Of a DNA stretch of 48,895 nucleotides, positions 26,340 through 36,027 are shown piece by piece. Origin of the DNA: Hormoscilla sp. SP12CHS1 (GTDB taxonomy: Bacteria; Cyanobacteriota; Cyanobacteriia; Cyanobacteriales; Desertifilaceae); NCBI GenBank assembly GCA_014324065.1, contig JACOMV010000002.1, positions 1-48,895 on the forward strand, written 5' to 3'. The translations under genes and the position numbers were made by a program. The notes beneath the pieces are model-generated. The model saw only the letters and a list, made by a program, of their open reading frames with translations. It did not search any database and was not told the origin of the DNA. Numbering within the stretch: the stretch's first letter is position 1; each line of letters starts with the position of its first letter.

Positions 26340-26711
26340 CTATTTCGGACGCTTAGCTCCATATTTGGATCTCCCCTGACGGCGATCCTTCACTCCTGCC
26401 GTATCCAGGGTGCCGCGAATGATGTGATATCTTACACCGGGCAAGTCCTTCACCCGACCTCCCCTAATCATCACCACTGAGTGTTCTTGCAAGTTGTGAC
26501 CTATTCCTGGGATGTATGCTGTCACCTCAAATCCCGATGTCAGGCGCACCCGCGCTACTTTGCGGAGGGCCGAATTTGGCTTTTTCGGAGTTGTTGTGTA
26601 AACTCTGGTGCAGACGCCGCGACGCTGAGGACAACTCTTCAGAGCCGGGGATTTCGTCTTCTTTTCGACTTTCTGGCGTTCGCTACGAATTAATTGTTGT
26701 ATAGTGGGCAT
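26340..26711 (-). CDS. rpsL: 30S ribosomal protein S12
   Basis: The 123-residue decoding-centre protein, first gene of the str operon. It begins [20 protein letters not shown] and has the [18 protein letters not shown] loop (containing Lys residues that determine streptomycin response, wild-type sequence PKKPNS), the [20 protein letters not shown] loop and the [10 protein letters not shown] end. ATG at 26711. Confidence 0.98.
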   Translation of the reverse strand: MPTIQQLIRSERQKVEKKTKSPALKSCPQRRGVCTRVYTTTPKKPNSALRKVARVRLTSGFEVTAYIPGIGHNLQEHSVVMIRGGRVKDLPGVRYHIIRGTLDTAGVKDRRQGRSKYGAKRPK

Positions 26712-26788
26712 GTGTTACGCCGTATCTGGCTTCTTTTCGGTAAATCATCACGACAATTGCTTATTATAACGATTTCCTCGGCGCTGTG

Positions 26789-27124
26789 TCAAATCTTTTT
26801 TTCAATGGAAAAAGAGTTCCCACAGCCGCAGGTTTGCGTCGCCTTCTGGTTGTGGAAGCGAAAGCCTCCCCCCATCAGGTCTTCCGAGTAATCTAGAGTC
26901 AGGTCATCTATGTATTCTGTCCCGCCGGCATCTACTACCACTTGCATCCCCTCACATTCATATAGCTTGTCTGACTCTTGCATCTGGTCGGATAACTCCA
27001 TTGTGTAAACCCAGTCCTGACAACCGCCAGCTATTACTCCCAGCCTCAAGAACGCCTTCTGGCTGTTATGCTTTGATTTCATCCGCTTTATTTCTACGGC
27101 TGCTGCTGGACTCAATTTTATCAT
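26789..27124 (-). CDS. HesB/IscA family iron-sulfur cluster carrier
   Basis: A 111-residue A-type Fe-S carrier. The three conserved Cys are present: Cys35 in GGCQDWVY, and Cys99 and Cys101 in CGCG near the end. MIKLSPAAAVEIKRM is the standard start. It likely transfers Fe-S clusters to apo-proteins. It sits upstream of rpsL on the same strand with a 77-base gap; co-transcription with the str operon is possible, but each may have its own promoter. Whether it corresponds to the SufA or IscA paralogue of cyanobacteria cannot be decided from sequence alone. Confidence 0.93.
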   Translation of the reverse strand: MIKLSPAAAVEIKRMKSKHNSQKAFLRLGVIAGGCQDWVYTMELSDQMQESDKLYECEGMQVVVDAGGTEYIDDLTLDYSEDLMGGGFRFHNQKATQTCGCGNSFSIEKKI

Positions 27125-27323
27125 GATTTCTATATTTTTCGCTACATTTGATTTATTATACCTTTAACCTTGCGCTCCATCTAGCTTGGCGCAAGGTCTA
27201 ATAAGAGCGAGTTCTATCTGTAAGTACATAGGCAAAATTATTTTTATATAAACTCCTCACATAACATAACAAGGGTTTGACGTAGAGTAAATATAAAAAT
27301 AATTTTGCACAACTACTTAGCTT

Positions 27324-27391
27324 CGCGTCCGGAGACACCCACCCATGTCGTGCGCGGTCCCGACACGACAGGGTGGGTGCTCCCGGACGCG
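27324..27391 (-). terminator. Large hairpin downstream of the cupin gene
   Basis: The outer arms (27324-27344 and 27371-27391) are inverted copies with small mismatches in the middle, and the inner GTCGTG...CACGAC pairs further, so nearly the whole 68-base unit folds back on itself. It begins 10 bases past the cupin stop. It may be a terminator or a mobile palindrome. Confidence 0.7.
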
Positions 27392-27401
27392 ACCTTGTTG
27401 T

Positions 27402-27833
27402 TTATTTGCTGGTTTTGGACTCGGTGCGGGCGTAGTCATCTTGGAAGCGAATGATGTCGTCTTCTCCGAGGTATTCACCATTCTGGACTTCGATCAGTAC
27501 CAAGGGTATGACTCCTGGGTTTTCTAAGCGATGTGCTGTACATTGGGGCACGTAGGTAGACTGATTACTGCCGATCATCATCTCTTGCTCGCCGCAGGTC
27601 ACTTTGGCCGTACCTGAGACTATGATCCAATGTTCGCTGCGATGGTGGTGCATTTGCTGGCTCAGCCGGTGACCTGGCTTGACTTCGATCCGCTTAATTT
27701 TATATCCCCGTCCTTCTTCTAGCACTGTGAAGGAGCCCCAAGGCCGCAGTTCTGTGGCCGCAACTCTTTTGGGCGTTGCTGCTGCTGGTAATGGTAGGGC
27801 CTTATGAAGAGTAGTTTCTTGTAGTTTGCTCAT
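27402..27833 (-). CDS. Cupin protein, mannose-6-phosphate isomerase type II-like
   Basis: A 143-residue single cupin domain. The PWGSFTVLEEGRGYKIKRIE start, HHHRSEHWIIVSGTAKV metal-binding His/Glu motif and VPQCTAHRLENPG second motif match the C-terminal isomerase domain of GDP-mannose pyrophosphorylase/phosphomannose isomerase type II. Here it stands alone without the nucleotidyltransferase domain, as in other cyanobacteria. The expected reaction is fructose-6-phosphate to mannose-6-phosphate, which would feed polysaccharide synthesis. The first 25 residues are a poorly conserved extension. A ribosome binding site AGGAGA lies ahead of the ATG at 27833. Confidence 0.88.
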   Translation of the reverse strand: MSKLQETTLHKALPLPAAATPKRVAATELRPWGSFTVLEEGRGYKIKRIEVKPGHRLSQQMHHHRSEHWIIVSGTAKVTCGEQEMMIGSNQSTYVPQCTAHRLENPGVIPLVLIEVQNGEYLGEDDIIRFQDDYARTESKTSK

Positions 27834-28399
27834 CTATATGTCTCCTTGAGATAATCTGGTGACAATGGCATCAGATTGATGCCATATCCGCCATGATTTC
27901 CATTCCACCACCCGCTTGTACCGGGTCTACTAACCCAAACATAACAGACGATCCCGGCCGGGTGTCATCCGCGATCCTGCTCTGGAAGCCATTCCACATC
28001 AAATCTTCATATTATACCATTTTACCTTTACATCACCCTTACAGTACAACAGCTTGCACCGGTTCAACCCAAACGGCAACGAACTGATTGAATTTGACTA
28101 ACCGCCCCTACAGCAAGTTGTACCATAGTTAGTCTGTTCCTACCGGTGGGGTTCTCGGCTGATCGCGCAGCGTGGCGCAGCCATGTTCTAGACGATCGGG
28201 CCATTAATAAAACCCTGATATTTTAACTTCTCTGTGAATCTACTGCCAAGTGGCACTTGATTGTGCCACGAGCGAACGGGTAAGAATAGTTGACTAAAAT
28301 CTTGTATAAATCTGTAGATTGATATTGAAAATTAGTGAGCACCTTGCTATACTATAGAGGTGTAAGAAAAACAAGAAGCCTTTGGAGGTGGTGTAGAGC
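27834..28399. other. Intergenic region between the cupin gene and the TnpB-like gene
   Basis: No convincing gene. A perfect hairpin (GTGGCAC/GTGCCAC, 28250-28269) may mark the left end of the TnpB element. TATACTATAG near 28349 could be a -10 region for the TnpB gene, and GGAGGT at 28384-28389 is its ribosome binding site. Confidence 0.5.
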
Positions 28400-29976
28400 A
28401 TGGGAAGCGCAACCTATCAGACCCGATTGCCTGACAATTTAATACCGTTTGGGGTAGCCATGGGCAATCTAATGTCTGAGGTTGAGCGCAGCCTCTATGT
28501 TGACCTGCAATCAGGTGAGGCTTTGAAAGACTTAAAGCGTCGCTACCAGGTAGAGTTCGGCATAAATGCGCGTCAGTTCAACTCTGTTCATGCTGTTCTC
28601 AAAGGCAAAATTAAAAGCCGCAAGGAATGTCACAAGCGACAAATCAAGGAACTGAAGCAGCGTATCACTGGACTTAAAAAGAAAATCAAGTCCCTGACCA
28701 AGGGAATCAAGAAAGCTCCTAAGGCGTGCCCTATCAAGCGCAAAGGCTACACGGTCAAGCAGTGGTTGAAGTTCCAGCAACACCTGAAAAAACGTCATCT
28801 AGTAACTTGTGAGTCGCGCCTCAAGAAACTGCAAGAGACTGAGCCTACTATCATTTTTGGTGGCCGTAAGCTTTGGAATGCACAGTTTAACCTTGAGGCC
28901 AATGGATACGCTAATCACTCCGAATGGCTGAAGGATTGGCAACAGCACCGTAACTCTCAATCGTTCTACCTCGGCTCTAAGGACGAAACTGCTGGTTGTC
29001 AGATTTTCCAATTAGATACCGAAGGGAACATCAAGATTCGTGTTCCCAAAGCACTAGAGGGAGCTTTTGGACAATATGTGACCGCTTCCGGTATCAACTT
29101 CAACTGGGGGCAGGATGATGTGATCGCCGCTCTCAACAAAGACGGTGGTCAAGCGCTGTCCTACCGGATAGCCCAGAAAAACGACAAATGGTACTTATTC
29201 GTTACTACCGACCGTCCTGAAGTCCCGTTTATTTCTTCTAGGCGTAACGGTGCCATTGGTGTTGACCTTAACCCAGGTGTTGTTGGTTGGGCCTACTGTG
29301 ATGCTGAGGGTAATCTTGTAGATATTGGTCAGTTCAAAGTCAATCTACAAGATCAAACTTCCGCGCAAACAGAAGCAATTTTAGGTGATCTAGTTAAGCA
29401 TATTGTTCAGCGAGCTGAAACTTGGGGGTGCCCCATAGTTGTAGAAACACTAGATTTTTCCAAAAAGAAAGCAACGATGAAAGAGCAAGGCACTCGCTAC
29501 AGCCGTATGCTCTCGAACTTTGCTTATTCCAAGTTTGACCAAATGTTGTTGAGTCAGTGCGACCGCTTCGGCGTTCAGTTGATGCATCGCAATCCGGCTT
29601 ATAGCAGCACCATAGGCATGGTGAAATTCATGTCAATGTATGGTCTATCTTCCGACACCGCAGCAGCTCTAGCCATTGCTAGACGTGGTTTAGGACTTAA
29701 GGAGCGCATTCCTTCCAGGAACGCCTTAGGGGGACAAGTTGACACCTATAAGCACGTCTGGTCGCATTGGAATGCGCTACGAAAAGGTCTGCCGTTCCGT
29801 CGTCATGATCTTTTCACCTCCAGAGTCGCAAACAGCGAACCAGTGGTCAAGCTTTCAGTTGATCCGTCCCCCGAGCTGTAGCTCCAGCGGTGGGATTGTT
29901 GGCAAGTCCGCGTGACACTTCTGGTCAAAGGCGAGATTCCTTTGCTCGAATCGTAGATAAGACTGTTCGATCTACG
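28250..29976 (+). mobile_element. Putative IS605-like element carrying only a TnpB relative
   Basis: The proposed ends are subterminal hairpins: GTGGCAC/GTGCCAC at 28250-28269 and CGTAGAT/ATCTACG at 29952-29976. Both have the size of hairpins bound by HUH transposases in IS200/IS605 elements. There is no TnpA gene within it, so it would need one supplied in trans. The exact ends are unproven. Confidence 0.45.
28400..29881 (+). CDS. TnpB-like RuvC nuclease (IS605 OrfB relative) lacking the zinc ribbon
   Basis: A 493-residue protein. The C-terminal half is a split RuvC domain with all three catalytic acids visible: Asp289 in AIGVDLNPGVVGWAY, Glu349 in IVVETLDFSKKKA and Asp419 in GLSSDTAAALAIARRGLG. 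This predicts an RNA-guided DNA endonuclease like other TnpB proteins. The N-terminal half is Lys/Arg-rich and helical (LKQRITGLKKKIKSLTKGIK), suitable for RNA binding. The Cys-x2-Cys pairs of the usual TnpB zinc ribbon between the second and third RuvC motifs are absent. This places it in a divergent subgroup of cyanobacterial and actinobacterial TnpB relatives from which some type V effectors may have arisen. GGAGGT lies 10 bases before the ATG. No CRISPR array is nearby. Confidence 0.85.
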   Translation: MGSATYQTRLPDNLIPFGVAMGNLMSEVERSLYVDLQSGEALKDLKRRYQVEFGINARQFNSVHAVLKGKIKSRKECHKRQIKELKQRITGLKKKIKSLTKGIKKAPKACPIKRKGYTVKQWLKFQQHLKKRHLVTCESRLKKLQETEPTIIFGGRKLWNAQFNLEANGYANHSEWLKDWQQHRNSQSFYLGSKDETAGCQIFQLDTEGNIKIRVPKALEGAFGQYVTASGINFNWGQDDVIAALNKDGGQALSYRIAQKNDKWYLFVTTDRPEVPFISSRRNGAIGVDLNPGVVGWAYCDAEGNLVDIGQFKVNLQDQTSAQTEAILGDLVKHIVQRAETWGCPIVVETLDFSKKKATMKEQGTRYSRMLSNFAYSKFDQMLLSQCDRFGVQLMHRNPAYSSTIGMVKFMSMYGLSSDTAAALAIARRGLGLKERIPSRNALGGQVDTYKHVWSHWNALRKGLPFRRHDLFTSRVANSEPVVKLSVDPSPEL

Positions 29977-30281
29977 TGCCTAAGTTTCTATAGGTTTTCA
30001 GGAACGGTACATGAGCTATGATTGATAAACATAGAGCACGACGATCCCACGCTGCGTGAAAAATCTGAGTTGCTGTCTGCAGGTAAACTCCTGAAGGCTG
30101 TGATGGGGCGATCGCTCCTTTAACTTTTCTAGTCCTGCCCCTAGCATGCTCGACGAACGCCATTATTTATCTTCTCTCCTTAAGTCACGACAAGAGAGTA
30201 AACTGTAATGACTCGGTACATTATTTATCTAAAAATGAAGTAAAAAAGAAGAGCGTATTATCATGAATTGGTAGAAAAAAA
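29882..30281. other. Intergenic region between the TnpB-like gene and Fd-GOGAT
   Basis: The first 100 bases may contain the right end and guide-RNA (reRNA) region of the TnpB element, with the hairpin at 29952-29976. The rest should hold the Fd-GOGAT promoter. A GTA-N9-TAC element at 30205-30219 resembles an NtcA site but has one base too many in the spacer. A minimal frame ATGAATTGGTAG at 30263 precedes the GOGAT start. Confidence 0.45.
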
Positions 30282-33200
30282 ATGAATAAACAGCAAATAT
30301 TCAGGATAAATACAATGATGAATAAGGTTCAAAAGCACAGGGCTGCGTGTCCTGCGCGAAAAATAGATCGGGATACAGCAAATGAAACGGAACGAGATGC
30401 TTGTGGGGTGGGTTTAGTGGCTAACCCCCAAGGTGGGGCTCGGCATGATATAATAGTAGAGGCATTGTCGGGTCTGATTTGCATAGAACATCGGGGTGCT
30501 TGTAGTGCAGATAATGATTCCGGTGATGGTGCGGGACTGATGACGGCTATCCCTTGGGAGTTGCTGCAAGCTTGGTTTGCACGGGAACAGTTGGAAATGC
30601 TAGCAAAAGAACGTCTGGCGGTGGGGATGATGTTTCTGCCTCAAGACCCGGCATTGGCTACCAAATCACGGCAGGCGATCTCCGAAATAATTACTTCGGA
30701 AGGGTTGCAGGTGCTGGGATGGCGAGTAGTGCCAACGCGATCGGAGTTACTGGGGGTGCAAGCGCGGGAAAATGAACCTCAAATTGAACAGGTTGTGGTT
30801 GAGTCACCGAACAGTAAGGGGGAAGATCGGGAACGGTTGTTGTATATAATTATGAAGCGGATTAGCAATGGGATTCCTGATTGCTATGTTTGCTCTTTCT
30901 CTAGTCGCCAAATTGTTTACAAGGGCATGGTCAGATCGGCTGTGCTGGGTGAGTTTTATCTGGACTTGAAAAACCCTGCCTATAAGAGTCCCTACGCAAT
31001 TTTCCACCGCCGCTTCAGCACGAATACTATGCCAAAATGGCCCCTGGCTCAGCCCCTACGGATGCTGGGACATAATGGGGAGATTAATACCCTGCTGGGC
31101 AATATTAATTGGATGAAGTCCCGCCAAGGCGATCTTGACAGTGATGTGTGGGGCGATCGCCTCTCGGAACTGCTGCCCATTGTCAATAAGGCCCAGAGTG
31201 ATTCGGCGAATTTGGACAATGTCATGGAGTTGCTGGTGCTATCGGGTCGTTCTCCTACAGAAGCGATGATGATACTGGTGCCGGAAGCTTACAAAAATCA
31301 GCCAGAATTGGCAGATCGTCAGGAAATTGTGGATTTCTATGAATATTACAGCGGCATGCAAGAGCCTTGGGATGGCCCGGCCCTGATCGTTTTCAGTGAC
31401 GGACATACGGTGGGGGCGATGCTGGACCGGAATGGCCTGCGTCCGGCACGCTATTGCATGACTCGCAATGGCTATCTGCTGGTATGTTCGGAAGCAGGAG
31501 CAATTCCTTTACCGACGGCTGATATTGTGGAAAAGGGTCGCTTGGGTCCCGGACAGATGATTGCGGTGGACTTAGAGTCCCATGAGGTGCTGAAAAATTG
31601 GGAGATTAAGCAGCGGGTCGCACGCAAACAGCCCTATGGTGAGTGGCTGAAACGCTACCGTCAAGCCTTACCTGCTGGATCTTTTGTCTCGGGGAAGCAG
31701 ATGGAAACGGCAGATATCCTGCGCCAGCAGATGGCTTTTGGCTATACCTCTGAAGATGTGGAGATGGTAATTCAGGCCATGGCCCAGGCGGGGAAGGAAC
31801 CGACTTTCTGTATGGGAGATGATATTCCTCTAGCGATACTTTCTTCTAAGCCTCATGTCCTCTATGACTATTTTAAGCAGCGCTTTGCTCAGGTCACTAA
31901 TCCCCCGATCGACCCCCTGCGGGAAGGTTTGGTGATGTCTTTGCATATGCTACTGGGTTTTCGGGGAAATTTGTTAGCCGAAAAGCCCGAATTTGCCCGT
32001 CATTTGGAACTGGAAACCCCCGTTCTGAATGAGGCGGAGTTGGAAGGGCTGTTGAATGGTTCTTATTGTGTGGGAAATGGTTCTGCACCAGATGTATTTA
32101 AGGTGGCAACCCTCTCTACTTTGTGGAACCCTCAGGCGGGACCTGATGGTTTGGCAACTGCGGTAGATAAGCTTTGTCAAGAGGCGGCCCAGGCCGTGCG
32201 CGAGGGCGCTGAGATCCTGGTTTTGAGCGATCGCTTTGATGGTCGGGAAAACGCTAAAGCGTTTACTACGAACCCGGAAAACGCTAAAGCGTTTACTACG
32301 AACCCGGAAAACGCTAAAGCGTTTACTACGAACCTTACGAACCTGATGACTTACATTCCGCCGCTGCTAGCTGTGGGTGCGGTTCACAATTATCTCAACC
32401 GGGAGGGTTTGCGCTGTCGGGCATCCATTATTATTGATACGGCCCAATGCTGGAGTACCCATCATTTTGCCTGTTTGATTGGTTACGGGGCTTCTGCTGT
32501 TTGTCCCTACCTGGCCCTGGAAACGGTGCGCCATTGGTGGAGTGACTCCAAGACCCAAAGTATGATGCAGCGCGGCAAGATCCCAGCTATGAGTATGTCC
32601 GAGGCCCAGCAGAATTACCGTAAGGCCATTTGTGCGGGTTTGCTGAAGATTATCTCTAAGAAGGGCATTTCTCTCCTTTCTTCTTACCACGGATCCCAGA
32701 TCTTTGAGGCGATCGGCCTAGGACAGGACTTGTTGGCCCTGGGCTTTACGGGGACGACTTCCCGCCTGAGGGGTCTTTCTGTACGGGAGTTGGCCGAAGA
32801 GGTGATGGCTTTCCACAAGCGGGCTTTCCCAGAACTGACCGTGAAGAAACTGGAGAATTTTGGCTTCGTTCAGTACCGCGTGGGCCTGGAATATCACATG
32901 AATAGCCCGGAAATGGCTAAGGCCCTCCATAAGGCCGTGACTGGTTCGGAATACGACCATTATGAGGTATACAAGCGGCATTTGGCGGAACGCCCGGTGA
33001 CGGCCCTGCGAGATTTACTGGACTTGAAGGGCGATGGCACTTCTATTCCTATTGAAGAGGTAGAACCTGTAGAGGAAATAGTCAAGCGGTTCTGTACCGG
33101 GGGCATGTCTTTGGGATCCCTGTCCCGGGAGGCCCACGAAACCCTGGCCATCGCCATGAACCGCATGGGGGGTAAATCTAATTCTGGTGAAGGTGGGGAG

Positions 33201-35045
33201 GATCCGTTGCGCTTCCGGGTTCTGGATGATGTTGATGTTACAGGAAAAGGTTTGTCCCCGACTTTGCCTCACCTACGGGGTTTGCGGAATGGGGATACGG
33301 CATCGAGTGCCATTAAGCAGGTAGCTTCCGGTCGCTTTGGGGTGACGCCGGAGTACCTGATGAATGGCAAGCAGATTGAAATTAAGATTGCCCAAGGGGC
33401 GAAACCCGGAGAAGGGGGCCAGCTACCGGGCAAGAAGGTGAGTCCCTATATTGCTTCCCTGCGCCGATCGAAACCGGGCGTCCCCCTGATCTCCCCTCCT
33501 CCCCATCACGATATCTATTCGATCGAGGACTTGGCCCAGTTGATTTTTGACCTGCACCAAATTAATCCCCAGGCCAAGGTATCGGTGAAGCTAGTTGCGG
33601 AAATTGGTATTGGCACTGTCGCTGCTGGGGTGGCCAAGGCCAATGCTGATGTTATCCAGATTTCCGGTCACGATGGCGGTACCGGTGCTTCCCCTCTCAG
33701 TTCGATCAAGCATGCGGGTGCGCCTTGGGAGTTGGGCGTGACTGAGGTCCATCAGACCCTGATGCAAAATGGTCTGCGCGATCGGGTTATCCTGCGTACC
33801 GACGGGGGCTTGAAAACTGGTTGGGATGTGATGATAGCGGCCCTGATGGGGGCGGAAGAATATGGTTTTGGTTCCATCTCCATGATCGCGGAGGGCTGCA
33901 TTATGGCCCGGATTTGCCATACCAATAATTGCCCGGTGGGGGTGGCGACTCAGCAGGAAAAACTGCGGAAACGCTTTACGGGTATGCCCGAACATGTGGT
34001 CAATTTCTTCTATTTCGTGGCCCAAGAGGTGCGGCAGTTGTTGGCGCGACTGGGATACCGCAGTCTGAAGGAAATTATCGGTCGGGCGGACCTGCTACAA
34101 GTAAGGGAAGGGGTGCAGTTGACCAAGACTTCGGCCTTAAACTTGAATTGCCTGTTGGAGTTGCCCGATAGCCGTTCTGATCGCAGTTGGCTAAACCATG
34201 AAGATGTTCACAGCAATGGCCCCGTTTTAGATGACCAGTTGCTAGCAGACGCGGACATTCAAAAAGCTATTAGCAACCAAGGTTCTGCGACCAAGCAGTT
34301 GGCAATTGTGAGTACGGACCGGTGCGTCGGGGCCCGCCTGGCAGGGGCGATCGCCAAAAAGTACGGCAACAGCGGTTTTGAAGGCGAGATTAATCTTAAC
34401 TTTACTGGCAGTGCGGGTCAAAGCTTTGGTGCCTTCAATTTATCGGGAATGAAGCCGATCTTAGAAGGAGAAGCGAATGATTATGTGGGCAAAGGGATGC
34501 ATGGTGGGGAAATCGTCATTAAACCGCCAGCAGATGCTCCCTACAACCCAGCGGAAAATGTGATTGTGGGCAATACCTGTCTGTACGGGGCTACTGGGGG
34601 GATCCTGTTCGCGAATGGCACGGCGGGAGAACGGTTTGCCGTGCGCAACTCCATGGGTAAAGCGGTAATTGAAGGCGCTGGGGATCATACCTGCGAGTAC
34701 ATGACTGGCGGTGTAGTTGTAGTCCTGGGTAAGGTGGGACGGAATGTCGCTGCTGGCATGACTGGCGGTATGGGCTATTTCTTGGATGGAGATGGCAGTT
34801 TCCCGGAAAAGGTTAATCTTGAAATTGTCAAGATTCAGCGGGTGTCTTCCCCTGTTGGCCAACGACAACTGCAAGAGTTGATTCAAATGCATCGCGATCG
34901 CACGGGCAGTCAGAAAGCGAAGATGATTTTGGAGAATTGGGAGAAGTTTTTACCTCTATTCTGGCAAGTAGTGCCCCCAAGTGAAGCGGATAGTCCAGAA
35001 GCTACTGCTGAGGCGGTTACCGAAAAAGTTGCTGTGAAGGCGTAG
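30282..35045 (+). CDS. glsF: Ferredoxin-dependent glutamate synthase with an in-frame palindromic insertion
   Basis: Transfers the glutamine amide to 2-oxoglutarate with electrons from ferredoxin, completing the GS-GOGAT cycle. The N-terminal nucleophile is Cys41 in [15 protein letters not shown], so about 40 residues are a cleaved propeptide. [17 protein letters not shown] and MTAIPWELL are typical of the plant/cyanobacterial ferredoxin type. The FMN-binding synthase domain ([17 protein letters not shown], then [13 protein letters not shown] with Fe-S cysteines) and the C-terminal GXGXG-type helix domain follow. It is 1587 residues, a little longer than usual because residues 655-684 are three copies of [10 protein letters not shown], encoded by a repeated palindrome. 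The start may be ATG at 30315 or 30318, which have AGGA upstream; the listed ATG has no ribosome binding site. Confidence 0.95.
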   Translation: MNKQQIFRINTMMNKVQKHRAACPARKIDRDTANETERDACGVGLVANPQGGARHDIIVEALSGLICIEHRGACSADNDSGDGAGLMTAIPWELLQAWFAREQLEMLAKERLAVGMMFLPQDPALATKSRQAISEIITSEGLQVLGWRVVPTRSELLGVQARENEPQIEQVVVESPNSKGEDRERLLYIIMKRISNGIPDCYVCSFSSRQIVYKGMVRSAVLGEFYLDLKNPAYKSPYAIFHRRFSTNTMPKWPLAQPLRMLGHNGEINTLLGNINWMKSRQGDLDSDVWGDRLSELLPIVNKAQSDSANLDNVMELLVLSGRSPTEAMMILVPEAYKNQPELADRQEIVDFYEYYSGMQEPWDGPALIVFSDGHTVGAMLDRNGLRPARYCMTRNGYLLVCSEAGAIPLPTADIVEKGRLGPGQMIAVDLESHEVLKNWEIKQRVARKQPYGEWLKRYRQALPAGSFVSGKQMETADILRQQMAFGYTSEDVEMVIQAMAQAGKEPTFCMGDDIPLAILSSKPHVLYDYFKQRFAQVTNPPIDPLREGLVMSLHMLLGFRGNLLAEKPEFARHLELETPVLNEAELEGLLNGSYCVGNGSAPDVFKVATLSTLWNPQAGPDGLATAVDKLCQEAAQAVREGAEILVLSDRFDGRENAKAFTTNPENAKAFTTNPENAKAFTTNLTNLMTYIPPLLAVGAVHNYLNREGLRCRASIIIDTAQCWSTHHFACLIGYGASAVCPYLALETVRHWWSDSKTQSMMQRGKIPAMSMSEAQQNYRKAICAGLLKIISKKGISLLSSYHGSQIFEAIGLGQDLLALGFTGTTSRLRGLSVRELAEEVMAFHKRAFPELTVKKLENFGFVQYRVGLEYHMNSPEMAKALHKAVTGSEYDHYEVYKRHLAERPVTALRDLLDLKGDGTSIPIEEVEPVEEIVKRFCTGGMSLGSLSREAHETLAIAMNRMGGKSNSGEGGEDPLRFRVLDDVDVTGKGLSPTLPHLRGLRNGDTASSAIKQVASGRFGVTPEYLMNGKQIEIKIAQGAKPGEGGQLPGKKVSPYIASLRRSKPGVPLISPPPHHDIYSIEDLAQLIFDLHQINPQAKVSVKLVAEIGIGTVAAGVAKANADVIQISGHDGGTGASPLSSIKHAGAPWELGVTEVHQTLMQNGLRDRVILRTDGGLKTGWDVMIAALMGAEEYGFGSISMIAEGCIMARICHTNNCPVGVATQQEKLRKRFTGMPEHVVNFFYFVAQEVRQLLARLGYRSLKEIIGRADLLQVREGVQLTKTSALNLNCLLELPDSRSDRSWLNHEDVHSNGPVLDDQLLADADIQKAISNQGSATKQLAIVSTDRCVGARLAGAIAKKYGNSGFEGEINLNFTGSAGQSFGAFNLSGMKPILEGEANDYVGKGMHGGEIVIKPPADAPYNPAENVIVGNTCLYGATGGILFANGTAGERFAVRNSMGKAVIEGAGDHTCEYMTGGVVVVLGKVGRNVAAGMTGGMGYFLDGDGSFPEKVNLEIVKIQRVSSPVGQRQLQELIQMHRDRTGSQKAKMILENWEKFLPLFWQVVPPSEADSPEATAEAVTEKVAVKA
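32246..32335 (+). repeat. Three 30-bp palindromic units inserted in frame in glsF
   Basis: Units at 32246-32275, 32276-32305 and 32306-32335 are identical apart from the last two bases of the third. Each carries the palindrome AACGCTAAAGCGTT followed by TACTACGAAC. The 30-bp period keeps the frame. The CTAAAG centre and ACTAC(G/A)AAC tail match the repeats after rne at 994-1103, although the stem differs. The insertion lies between the conserved ILVLSDR and [13 protein letters not shown] segments, where homologues have a short loop. Confidence 0.9.
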
Positions 35046-35126
35046 GGTGGGCACCGCCCACCATCTGCCACAGGTTAAAACCTGTGGCGGTTATAATTTT
35101 GTAGGGTGGGCACCGCCCACCATCTG
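35042..35126. repeat. Duplicated GTAGGGTGGGCACCGCCCAC palindrome between glsF and DUF433
   Basis: Two direct copies (35042-35067 and 35101-35126), each containing the GTGGGC/GCCCAC-type hairpin GGGTGGGCACCGCCCACC. Between them lies a 20-bp palindrome CCACAGGTTAAAACCTGTGG, which is repeated at 36350-36371. The first copy starts at the stop codon of glsF and may act as its terminator. Confidence 0.75.
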
Positions 35127-35150
35127 TGTCTTTCCAGGAGGAACAAACAG

Positions 35151-35393
35151 ATGTTAGGATTTGACAGGATTACATTTAATCCCCGGATAATGACAGGACA
35201 AGCTTGCATTCGGGGAATGCGAATACCCGTTTCTTTGGTGGTGAATTTGGTGGCTAATGGTAAACCGGTGGAGGAGATTTTAGAAGAGTACCCCGCGCTA
35301 GAACCAGAAGATATTAAACAATCTTTGTTGTATGCTTCCTGGTTGACAAAAGAGAAGGTTTATGCCATCGGAGGGGCTGCTAAAATCGGATGA
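35151..35393 (+). CDS. DUF433 family antitoxin
   Basis: An 80-residue DUF433 protein with a helix-turn-helix-like fold: MLGFDRITFNPRIMTGQACI, RGMRIPVSLVVNLVANGK, then VEEILEEYPALEPEDIKQSL. DUF433 proteins are antitoxins of DUF5615 PIN-like toxins and usually bind their own promoter. An open frame extends upstream to 35106, but the ATG at 35151 has a perfect AGGAGG site 9 bases ahead, and the extension lies in the repeat, so I start here. Its stop overlaps the next start by four bases (ATGA), typical of co-translated toxin-antitoxin pairs. Confidence 0.93.
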   Translation: MLGFDRITFNPRIMTGQACIRGMRIPVSLVVNLVANGKPVEEILEEYPALEPEDIKQSLLYASWLTKEKVYAIGGAAKIG

Positions 35394-35752
35394 AATTATT
35401 GGCAGATATGGGAATTTATCTGCGGACGGTAGCGTGGCTGCGGGATGCAGGTTATGAAGTGGTGCATCTTTACGAAGAAGGGTTAGAAACCCTGCCAGAT
35501 GATGAAATTTTGGTTAAGGCGCGTGCTGAAGGACGAATTGTGTTAACCTTAGATTTGGATTTCGATCAGTTGTTAGCGATGAGTGGGGAGTCTTTGCCAA
35601 GTGTGATTTTATTTCGCCTCGGGAATGAGAATTACAATATGATTAATGAACGGTTGGCCACCGTGTTGCATCAATGTGCTGCGGATTTAGAAGCAGGGGC
35701 AATTGTTTCTGTGAGTGATGAGGTGTTTCGGGTGAGGCGATTGCCAATTTAA
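35390..35752 (+). CDS. DUF5615 family PIN-like toxin
   Basis: A 120-residue Mut7-C/PIN-like protein. Acidic residues of the expected metal site are present: Asp6 in MKLLADMG, LPDDEILVKA, and TLDLDFDQLL. It is predicted to be the ribonuclease toxin neutralised by the DUF433 protein just upstream. The gene is full length (family proteins have about 110-120 residues) with no frame damage, so this is probably the only complete, functional toxin-antitoxin module of this type in the window. Confidence 0.92.
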   Translation: MKLLADMGIYLRTVAWLRDAGYEVVHLYEEGLETLPDDEILVKARAEGRIVLTLDLDFDQLLAMSGESLPSVILFRLGNENYNMINERLATVLHQCAADLEAGAIVSVSDEVFRVRRLPI

Positions 35753-35838
35753 GCTGGGTGTGGTCAAAAGTAGTTGTATTAGTGGGGAACTATTCACATA
35801 AAACGGTGAACGGTTGCCAACGGGCGCAAGACCACACC

Positions 35839-36027
35839 CGTTTAAAACCTCAACCGAGAGGTTTAAAACCTCAACCGAGAGGTCCAAAACCCCAACCGAG
35901 AAGTCCAAAACCCCAACCCAGAGGTTTCAAACCCCAACCGAGAGGTCCAAAACCCCAACCGAGAGGTCCAAAACCCCAACCGAGAGGTCCAAAACCCCAA
36001 CCGAGAGGTTTCAAACCCCAACAGTGG
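35839..36027. repeat. Minisatellite of nine 21-bp units
   Basis: Units such as GGTCCAAAACCCCAACCGAG(A), with variants GGTTTAAAACC.. and GGTTTCAAACC.. at the first positions. The units at 35965 and 35986 are identical and the outer ones diverge, which suggests recent expansion in the middle. In one plus frame it reads KPQPRGP repeated. Translation is unproven because no good start or conserved context is seen. Confidence 0.85.

Noticed and set aside
30205-30219. NtcA-like palindrome GTA-N9-TAC upstream of glsF
   Set aside because: The NtcA consensus is GTA-N8-TAC. This one has a nine-base spacer and no well-placed -10 box, so it is not reported as a site.
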